Source of the DNA: Lepeophtheirus salmonis
Lineage: Eukaryota > Arthropoda > Copepoda > Siphonostomatoida > Caligidae
Length of the DNA: 64,000 nucleotides
Direction of reading: 5' to 3'
Assembly (NCBI RefSeq): GCF_016086655.4
Contig: NC_052136.2
Coordinates: forward strand, 51,638,492-51,702,491
The notes beneath the pieces are model-generated. The model was not told the DNA's origin and searched no databases. It saw only the letters and a program-made list of their open reading frames with translations. Both the position numbers and the translations under genes were made by a program. This document shows positions 48,230-60,900 of this stretch, one piece after another; the stretch's first letter is position 1, and each line of letters opens with the position of its first letter.

Positions 48230-51200
48230 TTAATCAGAATAGTCTTTTCTGGGTGATAAGTCATTACGCTCAGAAGACTTGGATCTTCTGTCTTTGGATT
48301 TTCGTTCCCTGGAGTTAGAGTGCCGTCTGAAACAATGATATAATTAGATAACTTGATCATTTAAATACATCCAGGATGATGAGTGTGCAAGTTCACCTTT
48401 TCTTTTCGTGTGAGCGGGAGCGCGATCTTGATTCACGAGATCTTGAACGCCTCTTGGAACGGGAACGTCTTCTACGAGAATCACGGGATCGTGAACGTCT
48501 TCGCCTATATCGATCTCTAGATCGATCTCTTCGACGACGCTCAGCGGAGCGTTCTCTCCTTCGACGCTCAATAGATCTACTTCTAGATCTCATTCTCTCA
48601 GGGGACTTAGTACGTCTATTGTATCCCACGTCACGAGACCTTCCATACTGGCTCCCTCGATAGTATTCGTCATTGGACTTAAGTGCACGATCTGAAGAAT
48701 TCTCACGAATTCCAGTGCAAGCCCCTCCAATTCGAGATTCTCTTTTCTTTTGACGACGTTCCTCATTATTGACCTTTTAAAAAAATAATAATTTATATTT
48801 TACGTCAACAAACAAAGGAAAATCTTACGTACCAAAAGCTCAGTGAGCTTTTCTCTAATCTTTATAAATCCAAGATGGAGCTTCCCTCCAAAATGGTCAG
48901 CGAGTCGCCGATCATTATCGTGTATTCCAAGATAAGCGGAGCAAACTTCACATACTCTCAGTTTTTGTTGTTGATAGGATGAAGCAGGCATAGAGTTTCT
49001 GTACTCTTGCTCTGCAAGTCCCTTCTTTTTTCGAATTTCCTCAACTTCGGCCATCAATTTCATGCTTTCGTCAACTTTACCCTCTGCACCTATCTGCTCT
49101 GCTGATGCTAACTTTTTTCCTATATGCTCAGCAAGTTCATGCACTTTTTCAGCCTTTGATCCAACTTCAGCACTTAATTCCTCTTGAGTTTCAGCTAATC
49201 GCTTCTTTGCTAACTCTGTTCGGCGATCACAATCTTGAATAAAACTATTTAAGTGTTCGCAAGCCTGGAAAAAAAAATATGTACAATATGACAGAGCTAA
49301 AATAGAGGACTTACATCAACATCATAGAAATATTCTTTGGTTTTTGATGCCTGTTGATAATCGGCTCGGAGAGCATAGTCATGCACTTTTGGACATTCTC
49401 CCAAATCCATTCTCTGAATGAACATAATGAATAAAATACAATTATTGTCTTAAGAAAATATTTTTAAATAAGTATGAGAAATAACATACCGTAGAAGCCA
49501 AAACCTCATGCGGGCAACATCCATAGAGGAACGACTTACATACTCTGGGATCCGAGAATTTTAAACCTGGGCCTTCAGTTCCTGAAAGTATAAAAAATAT
49601 GTAGTTGTTAGCAAACAATTATGAAATGAAGATGACTATAAAAGGTTGTGCCTCCTACAATTGATTTAAAATTGGCTGGCCATGCCTAATAGTAATAATA
49701 TTATTCATTGCTAAAAATAATATCATCAACCTAGCTATACTCTCATGTAGTAGAAAATGACAATAATACTAGTTTTAATTAGTAGAGTACTAAAATTATA
49801 ATTATCAAGGATTTCATAAAATCATCATAAGGTTTCAGTAAATATTATGAGGTGTGTAAATTATTTCCATCACTTCACAATAAATAATTTCATAAACTAA
49901 TTGTTATAAGTATGGCAAAAACTACTTTCTGTTTTTTTTTTTTTTTTTTTGTAGATAAGATATGCGTGTAAACATAAAATATTTAGTAAATATATATTTG
50001 GATATTAGAGAAGTCAATATTAATGCGAAATAAATAGATGTTGATACACTCACCAATCGGAGGGAGACCACGGACTTAGTAACAGAAACCCTTTCCTGGA
50101 GATATTTATCAGATTTAAACCCTTAAAAATTGTCCTCGCTCAAGTTTGTTAGTACATGATGAGAAATCCAGTCCACTTACAAAAGAACATGGATGTCTTC
50201 TTTTCAAAAAGACGTAACAATGCACAGATGAAAGCTACGAGTGTCTGTTTTATTTTACCATTTGCTCATTACCCTTGATGGCATAAAGAAATTGGAATGT
50301 TAATCAAAGAGAGTAAAAAATGAATATTTACATCAAAATCCTTTAACTCTAAAACGCAATGAGAATTATCTCACTTTGTTAAATTAGAATCCATATCCAT
50401 TTTTAAGAACCAAAAATGTTTTTTTGCCTTTGGAAAATATAAGATTTTTGATTTTTCTAGTTCAGATTTTTGGAGTTTTTTTTTATATAGATTGAGCTTT
50501 AAAAAAATTCAAAGTAACTGACATACTGTTCTTACAGATATTTACTTAATACAGGAATTAATATAACACCTCTAAAATTAGATTTGTAATTTTTCGAAAA
50601 ACAACTGGTTTTAGTACTTTTTTGAGGTGTCATAAGTAAGAAATTATCATTTTTATCTGTTTAATGATTCATTAATTATATATTTACAATTCCATCTATA
50701 CTGTTTTTGAGCCAAAAAATTGTCAAACTACTCAAACCGAGGATTCTAAAACTCGTGTATCAAATATGATACGTAGTGCGTTATAGAGTTAAGTCAGTGA
50801 TTCCCAACTGGGGCTTTGGAGTTATTGTCTAGGACTACTCAAATTTGTCAAATTAATCAAGAAAACTTTTTTCTAGAAAAAAAGGTTATAAAAAAATAAT
50901 TGATCCAAATATTAAACCAAAATTCCGATTTTTTTTTCCCCAGAAAATTTTACTTAGATGCCCCCTAATAAAAACTTCTCCCCATTGATGAAAAGGATGG
51001 TAATCACTAGGTGAAGTAAGTAATTTATAGTTATATTGTTACATTCATATTCTACAAGCCATTTTCAAGGTACAAGAATATTTAAAAAAAATAAAAAAAA
51101 AGACAACAGGAACAATTACAGCGTTTCATCTGCGTACTGTTAGCAGCTAATACACTTATACGTACCAATTAAAAAGTGAGGCCCTCAGCAGCAATATACA

Positions 51201-53610
51201 TATTTTAATATCTAATCAAACTTTGATGAATGTATGGAATTAACATAACATACAAACATACATACCCAAAGATGTGATTGAAGATTAAGTAGTGTCTCTC
51301 ATTAGGAATATAGAATATGGTAGAAGGTTGTGCTACCAGACAGAGCGCACACAGTGTTTAGTGACATCAATCCCCCTTTCAAATAAATACTGAACGGGGC
51401 TGTTTAATACGATAATAACATAACAAAATGGAATATCAACTAACTATACATTTTTTATATATATTATGTATGTATAGAGGTTATCGTCACAACGTCAGAG
51501 GCAAAAAAAAAATAATGCAAAAATGAAAATATGTTGATGATATGTAGGGATAAGAAATATGATTGAAAGTTAGCATCATGCAACTTTATGCTCATAATAT
51601 GGGGGTCACATGAATGATGGTTCCAGAGATTCAAGAAAAGTTTAGGTTTTTTTTTTGCATTTCGTGGTAAATACAAAGGTGAAGAGAGGATTCACACAAT
51701 GATATTGATCATTTAATTTTCAGCAAAAAAATAAAAAAATATATATATATATTTATCAAATCAAATAAGAAATAATTATCTAAATTTTCAATTTTTGTTT
51801 TTATTTTTAAATAATTAAGTAATAATTACTAAGACATTGCCTAGAGGTAATACGTACGTTTTCAGGCATATTTTTTCTTCTTCAAGACATAAGAATAATT
51901 CCCAAAGAAGTCCTTTATAATTCCTAACGTTTAAAAATAAATCATATACATCTTATAAAATGAATAAAGAATATATTAAAATAATTAAGTATGTAATATA
52001 GACCCCTTCCCCCCTTGTCTCATAATTATATCTGCTTCTGAAGTATTATTTTTACTACAAAAGTTTGAATCATTATTTTTTCTAGCTGGCCAATCCAATT
52101 TATTTGCACAAAAAGGATATTTTGATGATACTTGTTTGATTGACGTTGTTTTTTAACGAATGTAATCTTTAAGAGTACAAATTAAACGTCCATCAAATAA
52201 AATTAAAATATTTATATATATGGTGCGTCAACACAAAATCCATCTTCAACAAATATCAAGAAAATGAAACTTCATATATATAAATGACCTAACACAATGT
52301 TAGACATATATTCAAATTTCTGCTTTAAATTGAGTACCCCAGGAATTGTTCCAATGTTCAAGAGCAAGGGTCGACAACCCTTTGGAGTGAGAGAGCCAAA
52401 TTGCCTATGTAGTATCTCGTGTAGGGTCACGTTATTCTTTATAATAAAATAAGTTTTTTTTTAAGCTCAATACAACTTTGTCGAAAAACCGGACTAATAA
52501 AGGAATGACTTTATATATATATATATTGTATATTAAGTTTTTATTGTTGAAGGTCCATATGAAAATCTCCCACGGATCAGGGGTTGTCGATCACTGGTCT
52601 ATACTAGTATATGAGACTTTATATAGCCTGGATATACCCCCTTTCGGATTAAATCTGTCTTATAAATTAATTTTATCAGGGAATTTGCAGTACTTCTGAT
52701 ATATGAATCAGAATGACTTATTAAAATAAATGGAGGATAATTATATGAAGAATTCATATGTTAGCCAGACTTATTTTGAGAAAAATATTACTCGTTACTA
52801 GCTTTTGTGTTGACGGGTCATACATACATATGCAATAATATTTTCCAAAATTGTAAAACGATTTGACCGAGAAGCAGGAATTAAAAATATTATGGGTAAA
52901 TTTGATACATTACATGATTCGAGATAGAGATATACAAAGGCCAAATGGAGAAGGTAGTCTGCTTGCTGAGGTCTTTAATTTGCTCCTAAAAAAAGGATTT
53001 GTCTCTTAAGAAAAACAGCTACCAAGATATGTATATGTATAATAAGTATATAAATGATTTGAGTGGTGCGTTTTGGAAAAGCAAGAAGAACTTTTTAATA
53101 TATAATGATAGAAGATGGAAAAAAAAAAAACTCCCGTTGAAATGTACATTTAAGATCAAGAGTTCGTTAATCAAGTCCTTTACTCCTATTAAAACACTTA
53201 TGATATTTTGTATCGTCTACCATCAAATCATTTCCTTTCTCTCGTTATGGAACCTCTTTCCGTCCGCCAAAGCAACAAATAAAATCAAAAAATCTCATGG
53301 AGAGCATGAAATAAAAGATGACGGTGAGGGGTGGACGACGAACTTGAACGAACTCTTGGATCTGTCTTCTCATATTTGATATTTTATGTACATTCCTCTC
53401 TCCTTCATTCTCCTTCCTTCCTCACTCAATGCACGAAAAGAGGCGATTTCGAAAATAATTTAATATAGTACTTCATATTTCTTTTGAAGGAATTTCATCT
53501 CATCAAATGACAAATTATTATAAATTATTAATGAAGGTTAGCTACGTACCATTTCTGGATGTGCCCATGAGTTGATCGAGCATAGCTCGCATTTGCTCGG
53601 AAGCTGACAT
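48230..53610 (-). CDS. Luc7l: Luc7-like U1 snRNP-associated splicing factor
   Basis: Six exons read on the minus strand: 53610-53550, 49581-49490, 49413-49315, 49264-48833, 48773-48397, 48326-48230. They join in frame to 385 residues, close to human LUC7L/LUC7L2 (371-392). The start MSASEQMRAMLDQLMG is the family's N-terminus. Next come the first zinc finger region (VCKSFLYGCCPHEVL), RMDLGEC, a coiled-coil helix, then RNSMPASS and the second finger with C189, C192, H208 and H214. The tail is an Arg/Ser-rich domain from about residue 270. Luc7 proteins bind U1 snRNP in the nucleus and help choose 5' splice sites. All introns are GT-AG; four are 50-76 bp, but intron 1 is 3,968 bp and carries several MITEs. 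A possible 3' splice site at 53632-53633 suggests a further 5'UTR exon. The gene converges on the APEH-like gene, with 424 bp between stop codons. Confidence 0.95.
50795..51009. mobile_element. hAT-type MITE in Luc7 intron 1
   Basis: The left end CAGTGATTCCCAACTGG mirrors the right end GATGGTAATCACTAG. Flanks contain GTTAAGT and GTGAAGT. The 215-bp interior is noncoding. Confidence 0.5.
52221..52820. mobile_element. TA-flanked MITE in Luc7 intron 1
   Basis: The ends TGGTGCGTCAACACAAAA and (inverse) TGACCCGTCAACACAAAA form a clear inverted repeat with TA on both sides (52219-52220, 52821-52822). The 600-bp interior is noncoding and contains a smaller hAT-like element (52365-52596). A possible relative spans about 40374-41000, with end motifs TTGACAACACAAAAAC and the inverse of GCTTTTGTGTTGACGGAC. 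Confidence 0.55.
52365..52596. mobile_element. hAT-like MITE nested in the 52221 element
   Basis: CAAGGGTCGACAACCC at the left is mirrored by GGGTTGTCGATCACTG at the right, a hAT-style 'CAGGGGTCGNCAACC' end. I see no convincing 8-bp duplication. Confidence 0.5.
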
Positions 53611-53755
53611 CTCCTTCGATCTTATTTCGGTCTGAAAATCACAAATGAGACTTACGCAAATCCTTCCACCAACTCCAGTTCCAACGTAGAATTAAGAAAC
53701 AGAAAGACGTACAGCTAGAAATTCAATTCTTTCGATCAAGTGGAGTTTGTTTTAC

Positions 53756-53855
53756 TCTTTTCTTTCTTTCTCTCTTTCTTTCTAGCTCTCTCTCTCTCCT
53801 TCTTTCTTCGTCATTGTCTCCTTCTTTCTTCGTCTTTCTCTCTCTTCTTCTTTCT
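53756..53855. repeat. CT-rich microsatellite upstream of Luc7
   Basis: TCTTTCTTTCTCTC and related CT/TTC runs over ~100 bp, 145 bp upstream of the Luc7 start codon (purine-rich on the coding strand). It may lie in the promoter or a 5'UTR intron. Confidence 0.7.
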
Positions 53856-54259
53856 AATGTAACAGCGCCTGCTACATACATACTACTAGGGGAGACCGTG
53901 AATCTTTTTACCTTCTCGTTAACAGGCTTAGTAAAAAGACTGATGACTCATTAGGTATGGAATTTTTGTAAAAAACAACAACATTTAGATATTAAAAAAA
54001 GGAAAAACGGTTGGTTCCAAAGTTTGTTATAGTCCATTCTTTAATATATCGTCGTGGTGCTAACATCTCTCGCTAAAAGAAGAATTCCATCTTACCTTAG
54101 GTGTATTTTTCTAAAATTGCATGATAAAGTTATAAAATATATATTTAATTAAGATATAACTATAAATATTCTCCCTTGCATGAATACTATTTTAAATGTA
54201 TGTTTTCCTTTTTGTTGTAGCAATTCATTTCTTTCTCCAAAAATAAATAACATTTAGCT

Positions 54260-54654
54260 CAGGGGTCGAGAACCCATGGCTCGCGAGCCAATTTTTTTTT
54301 ATTATTAAGAATGATTTATCAAATACAAAAATTTTTATACGAGAACAGGAGAAATAATTATTTTTTTAAAGATTTCTTTTCTAAAAGAAAGCAAATTATG
54401 TAGTAGAGCAAAAATTATAACTGATTTGCTTTTTCAAAAAAAATTGAACTGGTTACAGTTCTGATTTTCTAATTTATTAATGAACAGTGAATTCAGAGAC
54501 TGATTGTACTTAAAAGAGTTGGTCTTACATAAAATGCACACATTAAGTTGCATTTGTATTTAGTGTTAAACATATTGTATAGCTCTCACGGAATTACCTT
54601 TTTAAAATATATGGCGGTATGTTTCCCTTAGAAAAAAAATGTTCCCAACCTCTG
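54260..54654. mobile_element. hAT-type MITE upstream of Luc7
   Basis: It is 395 bp with ends CAGGGGTCGAGAACC and the inverse of GTTCCCAACCTCTG. Flanks ATTTAGCT and ATCTAGCT agree at 7 of 8 positions. No coding capacity. Confidence 0.75.
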
Positions 54655-55088
54655 ATCTAGCTAATGGTATCAAGGGTATTGATTCATCAACACCATAAGT
54701 ATCGCTCCCTCCTTCTCCTCGCACTCTACAAAAATACCATCCTTACTGTAATGAGTACTGCACATTTTAATATGTTGGTTGTACCCTTAGGCGAAAATCC
54801 CAGGAGAAGAGTTATGCAGCCCCTACATTAATTTCGAAACACAATTAATAAAACTCTGACTACCACTTTTTTCCTTTGTCCCTCACTAAATTTAATTATT
54901 CCATAAAATTGTATTATTTTGCTCAATTTTGTAATAGGATTTTTGCCCGCGGGTTATACATTAAAATACAGTAATACTCCGGACAAACTGGGTAATTGTT
55001 TTCTTATTTAAGCCAGTGTGTTTATGGATTAATTAGCACACTAGGGATGGGGTGCATATACTGATGGCCAGATTTTGTAATCTCATAG

Positions 55089-55155
55089 GATAAACATCGA
55101 CAGCTGACAACATAATACACGGCATATTTTTTGTTAGTGAGGTAACGTCGTGATA
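55089..55155 (-). repeat. CGTTACCT-family MITE, terminal fragment
   Basis: CGACAGCTGACAACATAATA and GTTAGTGAGGTAACGTCGTG match the end of the 42604 copy. The rest is missing. Confidence 0.5.
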
Positions 55156-56149
55156 TTTTCGTAGTTCAGTTAGAATGGTGAATTCATGAGGCTGCCTTGT
55201 TATATATTATATTTATGGAGTAAACTAATAACTAATATTCAACACAACGGGACAAAAAAGTGTATCAACTTGAACACTACCTTGATCTCGTGGTCTTTGT
55301 TCCTGCACATGGTTTATAGCTTTGCTGATGTTTATATATTGAAAATAATTATTTTTTAGTTTCTTATCCACGGATCCCCAACGAACCAACAATTCTTATT
55401 CTATTGTAACTTACTGACATAAGACCATAACCTGGCTATGACTTAGTTATGCATATGCAGTAACGTGCAAATCGTTTAAAAATACATATTCTATAGACAG
55501 CAATCCTTGCACCTATGACAACTCCAGAAGTAGAATTTCAATTAAACGAATAAATAAGACGTAATAATTAATGATAGTGCAAAGAAATTGATATGATCAA
55601 TTATTAACTATAGGTGTCTACCACATCTCTTACGTTTTAAGAGAGCCTACTTTATTTAGATATGGAGACATTGCATTGATGAAAATGTAGTTCTTCAAAA
55701 CTACCCCAGTCTTCCCTATAAAAATATTGCTGGCTGTTAAGCTTGCAATACTCTAAAATCTTTATTCAGACGTACCATACAACTTCTCTATTAGCTCTCT
55801 ATCTATTAATACTTTTGTCCAGGGGGTTCTCTATTATAATATTTTTTATTACCTTACGAAAACCGCCCAACTATCTGGAAAAATTAATTAAAAAAGAAGC
55901 TAGTTATATTGGATACAAGTGTCTTAAATTTTGATAACGAAGCGTATCACAAATATTTTTATCATAAAAACGAACATAACTCTATTTTACAAGAAAATAT
56001 AAATAATGTTTTAAGAGGTACACCGGAGATAAAAAAGTAATATAAGGAACCAATCAGAATATATTGTCAGTTCATTTAACTAAAATATAATCATTAGAAT
56101 TTAGAAATAACCAATGCCACCTTGCATATTGGTCGGGTATTTCGAATTA
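55156..56149. other. Intergenic, no gene seen
   Basis: AT-rich; a frame at 55743-55934 is hydrophobic but unrecognised. Confidence 0.4.
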
Positions 56150-56560
56150 TTTTGTTAATACATATCAAAACTTACTCGCTAATCCTCTTCCTTATTCCGT
56201 TTTTTAATTCATATTCAATCTATACGTTTTCCTTACTTTCCTTTAGTACAATAATTTGTTTTTTTTTAAATTTTTTTGGATCTACGACCTATACCTTAAA
56301 AAAAACTTTCAGACACGGGGAATCGATCTTGTTTTACGAAGAAAGGAAAACTGATTAGCGAAAAAAAAAAATCCCTCCAGAGCCCAGTAATCGTGTATGG
56401 CAAGAATGAAACATAGCTTTAGGAACGTAACTTAGAATTCTAAACAACTTTTATTTTAATTCTAAGTGCTGTATCGGTCTCCGTTTTTGAAATAAATTCC
56501 CTAATCTATGCGTTTTATTAGCAGAGGGACGGACATACGCACATATGTATGCCCGTTCCT
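56150..56560 (+). repeat. Dispersed repeat, copy 2, ending in a hairpin
   Basis: Counterpart of 13080-13430 (TACCTTAAAAAAAACTTTC, GACACGGGGAATCGA, GAGCCCAGTAATC, GGTCTCCGTTTTTGAAATAA). It ends in a hairpin at 56524-56559, where GAGGGACGGACATAC faces GTATGCCCGTTCCTC (13 of 15 pairs). Confidence 0.55.
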
Positions 56561-57177
56561 CTCATATTATAGTACGCGTATATATTATACACACGTTATT
56601 ATAGTAGTTATAGGGACACACTGTGTATTTCTTTAAATTTTATCTTCTACAGTATTAAAGCTAGGTTGGTATGTTCATCGACGCCTAATAACTCCAAGTA
56701 CTAGCGCCAGTGAGTCATAAAATGAAAGAAAAAAACAAATAATAAATATCTCTATTCAAGCCGATGCTCCAAATTGCAAGTTACGATCGACACCATACTG
56801 CTGATATCAGTTTTGATTTATGATATGTTGTTTTATACGGAACAATGGATCCATGACAATTAATTAAGAATAAACACAATTATTTTTGGACAAAAAACGT
56901 ACATAATTTTTTTTTAAACAAAAAATACATATAGAATGCACGGAGAAAAAGAAAGAAAGAATATAATAATTAATTAATTACCATAACAGTATTAAATATT
57001 GCCTGCTCTGCTGTTGGTGGGGCCCTTTTAAAGATAAGTACCATATCTTGAGAGTACATATTGAATTATTAAATACGAATGCAAAATTAATCAATTATTA
57101 AACTTCCAAAACATGATGTGACTTCATTATATATTAGTGAATATTCAAATACATCGTTTATTAGTATTCAGTGCAAA
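56561..57177. other. Region upstream of the CHP-like gene
   Basis: Presumed promoter and 5'UTR. No specific element recognised. Confidence 0.4.
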
Positions 57178-57786
57178 ATGGGTGGAGGATGCTCAACATG
57201 TAATTCATCCCTTGATGAGGTTGTACTAACATATCTGGTCTCAAATACAAGATTCTCTAGAAATATGGTCAAAAGCCTATGGACTCGATTTCAAAATTTA
57301 GACAATGGAAAAAAAGGGTTTCTTATTCCATCAGACATGATGGAGATTTCTAAATTTCGAGCAAATCCTCTTGCTGAACGCCTCATTATTACAATATTTT
57401 ATGTAGATAAATCTACAATTGAGCCCAGAAATCATTCCATAAAATTGGAGGACATTAAAGTTACATTCCCCCATTTTGTAGAATCTTTTGACTGGTTTCA
57501 TGGATCGGACGAGCATCCTCATATGACAATGAACAAAGTCAGATTTTTATTCAATATATTCGACATCCAGGGAACCGGATTCATCAAAATAATGCAGATT
57601 TATGAGCTATTGGAAATTTTGTCCCATTTTAGTAGTACTGTTGAGGATAAATTGTGGAGTATATCAGAAGAAATATTTATGGATATGAAGCAAAGTGATG
57701 ATGAAAAAACCTACATTACATTTGAAGAATTTTTTAAAGCATTGGATCTGGTGAGAGTACATGCAAATATGAATATCAACTTTTAA
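57178..57786 (+). CDS. Calcineurin-B-homologous (CHP-like) EF-hand protein, predicted myristoylated
   Basis: This is a single uninterrupted frame of 202 residues, close to CHP1 (195 aa). The frame is open upstream to 57118, but the first ATG is at 57178 and it creates an N-terminal MGGGCSTC, so that start is preferred: Gly2 fits N-myristoylation and Cys5/Cys8 could be palmitoylated. CHP-like landmarks are the FSRNMVKSLWTRFQNLDNGKKG segment (compare CHP FSHSQITRLYSRFTSLDKG), ANPLAERLI, the KVRFLFNIFD helix and the closing MNINF (compare MSIRF). CHP proteins bind the tail of Na+/H+ exchangers and help traffic and regulate them. The two loops that bind calcium in CHP1 are damaged here: the third, 129-140, keeps only its first Asp, and the fourth, 173-184, starts with Ser. 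Calcium binding is therefore doubtful. It converges on RRP5 with 153 bp between stop codons. It might instead be a diverged member of a neighbouring EF-hand family. Confidence 0.8.
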   Translation: MGGGCSTCNSSLDEVVLTYLVSNTRFSRNMVKSLWTRFQNLDNGKKGFLIPSDMMEISKFRANPLAERLIITIFYVDKSTIEPRNHSIKLEDIKVTFPHFVESFDWFHGSDEHPHMTMNKVRFLFNIFDIQGTGFIKIMQIYELLEILSHFSSTVEDKLWSISEEIFMDMKQSDDEKTYITFEEFFKALDLVRVHANMNINF

Positions 57787-57797
57787 CCATTTGTGGA

Positions 57798-57828
57798 AAT
57801 AAAAATTTAAGAAAAAGTTCAGAATAAA
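57798..57828 (+). promoter_or_regulatory. Polyadenylation signals of the CHP-like gene
   Basis: Two AATAAA hexamers, at 57798-57803 and 57823-57828, lie 12 and 37 bp after the stop codon. They would place the 3' end of this mRNA inside the 153-bp gap before the convergent RRP5 stop. Cleavage sites were not tested. Confidence 0.5.
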
Positions 57829-57939
57829 ACAGCTATGGTATATTTAGTTCATAATATACAAAACGATTATCGAAAATTCAAGGCATATCTGACGTAAAAA
57901 AAAATAATAATAATTAAACGTACGTAAAAAAGTAAATCC

Positions 57940-60900
57940 TTAGTCTGTATCCAATGCTCCAACTTTGGATTCGACATACTCTAAAGCCTTCTTCTTAATT
58001 CTATCAACTTTAAAATCATCGTTTTGTAAAGTTTCGAAATCAATATATTTTTTAAAGATGGCCTTCATCTTTTTGGGTTGCAGATTTAGAGTAATCATTC
58101 TTTCAAATAAGTCTCTAGTTGCTTGAATTTCTTCAGCCTTAACTAAGGTGTCCGCATAGACATTCCACAAGTCTATCCTCTTAGGATAATTACTTAATAT
58201 TGTCTCGAAAATAGTTTTACCTCTCTCAATTTCGCCATATTTAAATTCCATTTGAGCAAATTTAACCGTTACCTCAACATGATGCTTCTTGTCCAAATGT
58301 TGAAGAGCTCTTTGGAGAGTAAATCTTGCTTCCTTTAAATTCTTAACACTTTCAAAGTAATGCCGTCCAAGTTTGGACCATACTTCAATTTCTTTACCGT
58401 ATTTTCTAGCCATTGTTTTGTAAAGCTCTTCAGCTTTTTTAATTTTACCTGATTGCGAATATATGAGACTGACGCGGTTGTACACTTTATACTCATTGTT
58501 ATACTTCAAAATCTCCTTCAGTAAAGTTTCAACTTCGTCTTCAGAACTAATAGACTCTTCTAGATTAAACCAAGCAATATAAACATTTAGTCTTTCTTCT
58601 TCTTCACGGAAATGGATCTTTTCAATGGCTCTCTTGATTATAAGTCTAGCCTCTTTCATTTCCCCTTTATTGGCATGGAATGCTATATATTGAATCCAAT
58701 GTAATGAAGAGTCGGGATTCGCAAGAACAATTTTCTCAAAATCATCAACGGATTTAGGTTCTATTTCTTCACCGTTAATGACTAACTCTTCCGTTTTACG
58801 AATCTCCTCCTTTTCCAATTTAGTTAATGCTTTTGCTTCACTTTTACTCAAATGAGTTTTTTTCTTCTTAGCTTCATCTGTGTCGTTTGAATCATCTACT
58901 GACTTAAGTAAAGGACCTTCTCCCCACGGATTAAAGTTTTCATCCTCCACATCAATACTCATCTGGTGTACCTCATTTACTGCAGAAGGCTCGACTACTT
59001 CCTGGATCTTTGGCTCAGGAATTTTAATTTTTTTCAAAATTGTTGTATCAACATTTTTATCAGCTTTTCTCTTTCTTATTTTATCCTTGATTTTTTGTAA
59101 TTTAGGGTCATCAATCACAGCAATAGCATCAATACGATCCTTGATTTGTACATTATAGGTTTTTTCAATTGATAATTCATCAAATTTGCCTTTCCAATCG
59201 TTAATATTTCTTCGAGATGCAACCTTCAATAATCGACCTTTATATTTTACGGGAGATACAACCATCATTAAGACATAATGAAACTCATCCCTGGACCAAA
59301 TAGGTTTAGCTTGAACATATTGATCGACCCTCAAAGGTTTTTCTTTCACTAAAGTTAGATCTGAGACAATATCAATCTTATTAGTGAGTTCGAGAACATC
59401 CATTTCATAATCCACGAACAAAACGACGACAGGAATAGGAGACTGCTCATCAAAATCATTATGTAAATTTGTGTTTGTTATGACTCCTCTTGTTTTACCT
59501 ACAGATACCATGATTCCAAAGCCATTCCTTTCAACGAATTTAGCACTTAGTACCATACCAGGCTCATAACTTTTCAAAGGCCCTTTTACACCTTTTCTAA
59601 TAAGTTTGATTTCTTCAATTAGGCCTAAAACAAGACTAACTTCTTCATTAATTGAAAGGACACTCATTTTTGAGCTTATAACCAAAGACTTATCTTCTTC
59701 CTTTTTGTCAATGATTTTTATAAGGATTGACGAATGCACTGAAAGTATGTCGTTGATATCTTCAATAAAGAAATCTGCCAGTGATCGCAAGGGTATAGTT
59801 TCTGTTTTCATTGTTGATTTTGTCACAGGAAAAGTAACAGATGGGCCAATTTTGTGGATTTTATCAACTACAGCAGGCACAACGAGGCCTAAATGAATGT
59901 CTTCAAAACTATTGATGGAACTAGCATCGTATGAGAGAAATGATCTTTTAAGTGTAAGAACAGGTATGGCATCATGCATAAGAAATAATGCTTCTTTAAT
60001 TTCGTCTCCGACTGAATAGGATTGTTTTATGCAATTTGCAAGAAATATATTGTCCGTCAAATGATTTGTGGGAATGAAACCAGATACAGTTTTATCAACG
60101 CCCTTGCCTTGAATAACCTGAACAGATAGTCCGTTTGGATCCACACTAGTAACTCGGCATGAATATTTCCCTCCAATATTAAGTAAACTCATCTTGGCAA
60201 TTTCTTTTTTGCTCTTGGGCTTGTTATTGTTTAAAAGACGAAGACTAAGCACCATTTTTTCTTTTTGTTCATCGATTTTTTTCACTTTGCATTTAAGAAC
60301 TTGACCTGGATGAAACATTTTGTCAATATATTCAACAGGATCAGAGCTAACTTCATCTTTAGTGACCCAACCTTTTGTCCCTCCGAAAAGCTCAATAAGT
60401 AATCCATTGTTTTTAACTTGAACAACCATACCCTTAGTCTCAATATTGAGGAACTTTGGATCATATGAATCAACTATAGTATACTCAGTCTTTACTAAAA
60501 CAGGCTTGGCTGTTAATGTGATACCCTTCTTATTGTTGGCACCAGGTAAGGTTAATACTCTGCATTTGATTTTTGATCCAGCAGTAAATTTGAGTTCAGG
60601 ATTTTTCAATGGTATGCTTGTAAGATGCATATTCCTAATAAAACCATTGAGTCTTCCAAGTACCACACAAACTCCCTTTTCTTTAAATGCCTTGATCTTG
60701 GCAACTACGTGATCTCCTACATTTAAAGACTTTGGAGATATTAAACCATTATCGATCATATCTTTTTTCAATGATCCTATATAAACCAAACTCATCATAT
60801 CCAATTGAATTAATCTTACCAATTTGACTTTGCTTTTGAGAGGATAAGTGCTTTTCAAGATATTCAAGTTCTTAGGACCATCCAAAGCCTCAAACGGATT

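Noticed and set aside
48376..48663. 95-codon plus-strand frame over Luc7 exon 5
   Set aside because: It is the complement of the Arg/Ser repeat coding region, which opens frames on the opposite strand automatically.
52999..53379. 126-codon plus-strand frame in Luc7 intron 1
   Set aside because: Low-complexity Lys-rich translation starting from a non-ATG codon, no family resemblance, and antisense inside an intron.
57118..57177. Upstream extension of the CHP-like frame by 20 codons
   Set aside because: It begins with GTG, not ATG. The first ATG (57178) gives the myristoylation-type start and a family-typical length.
58880..60712. Plus-strand frames inside RRP5
   Set aside because: Shadows of the long minus-strand exon; no independent motif.
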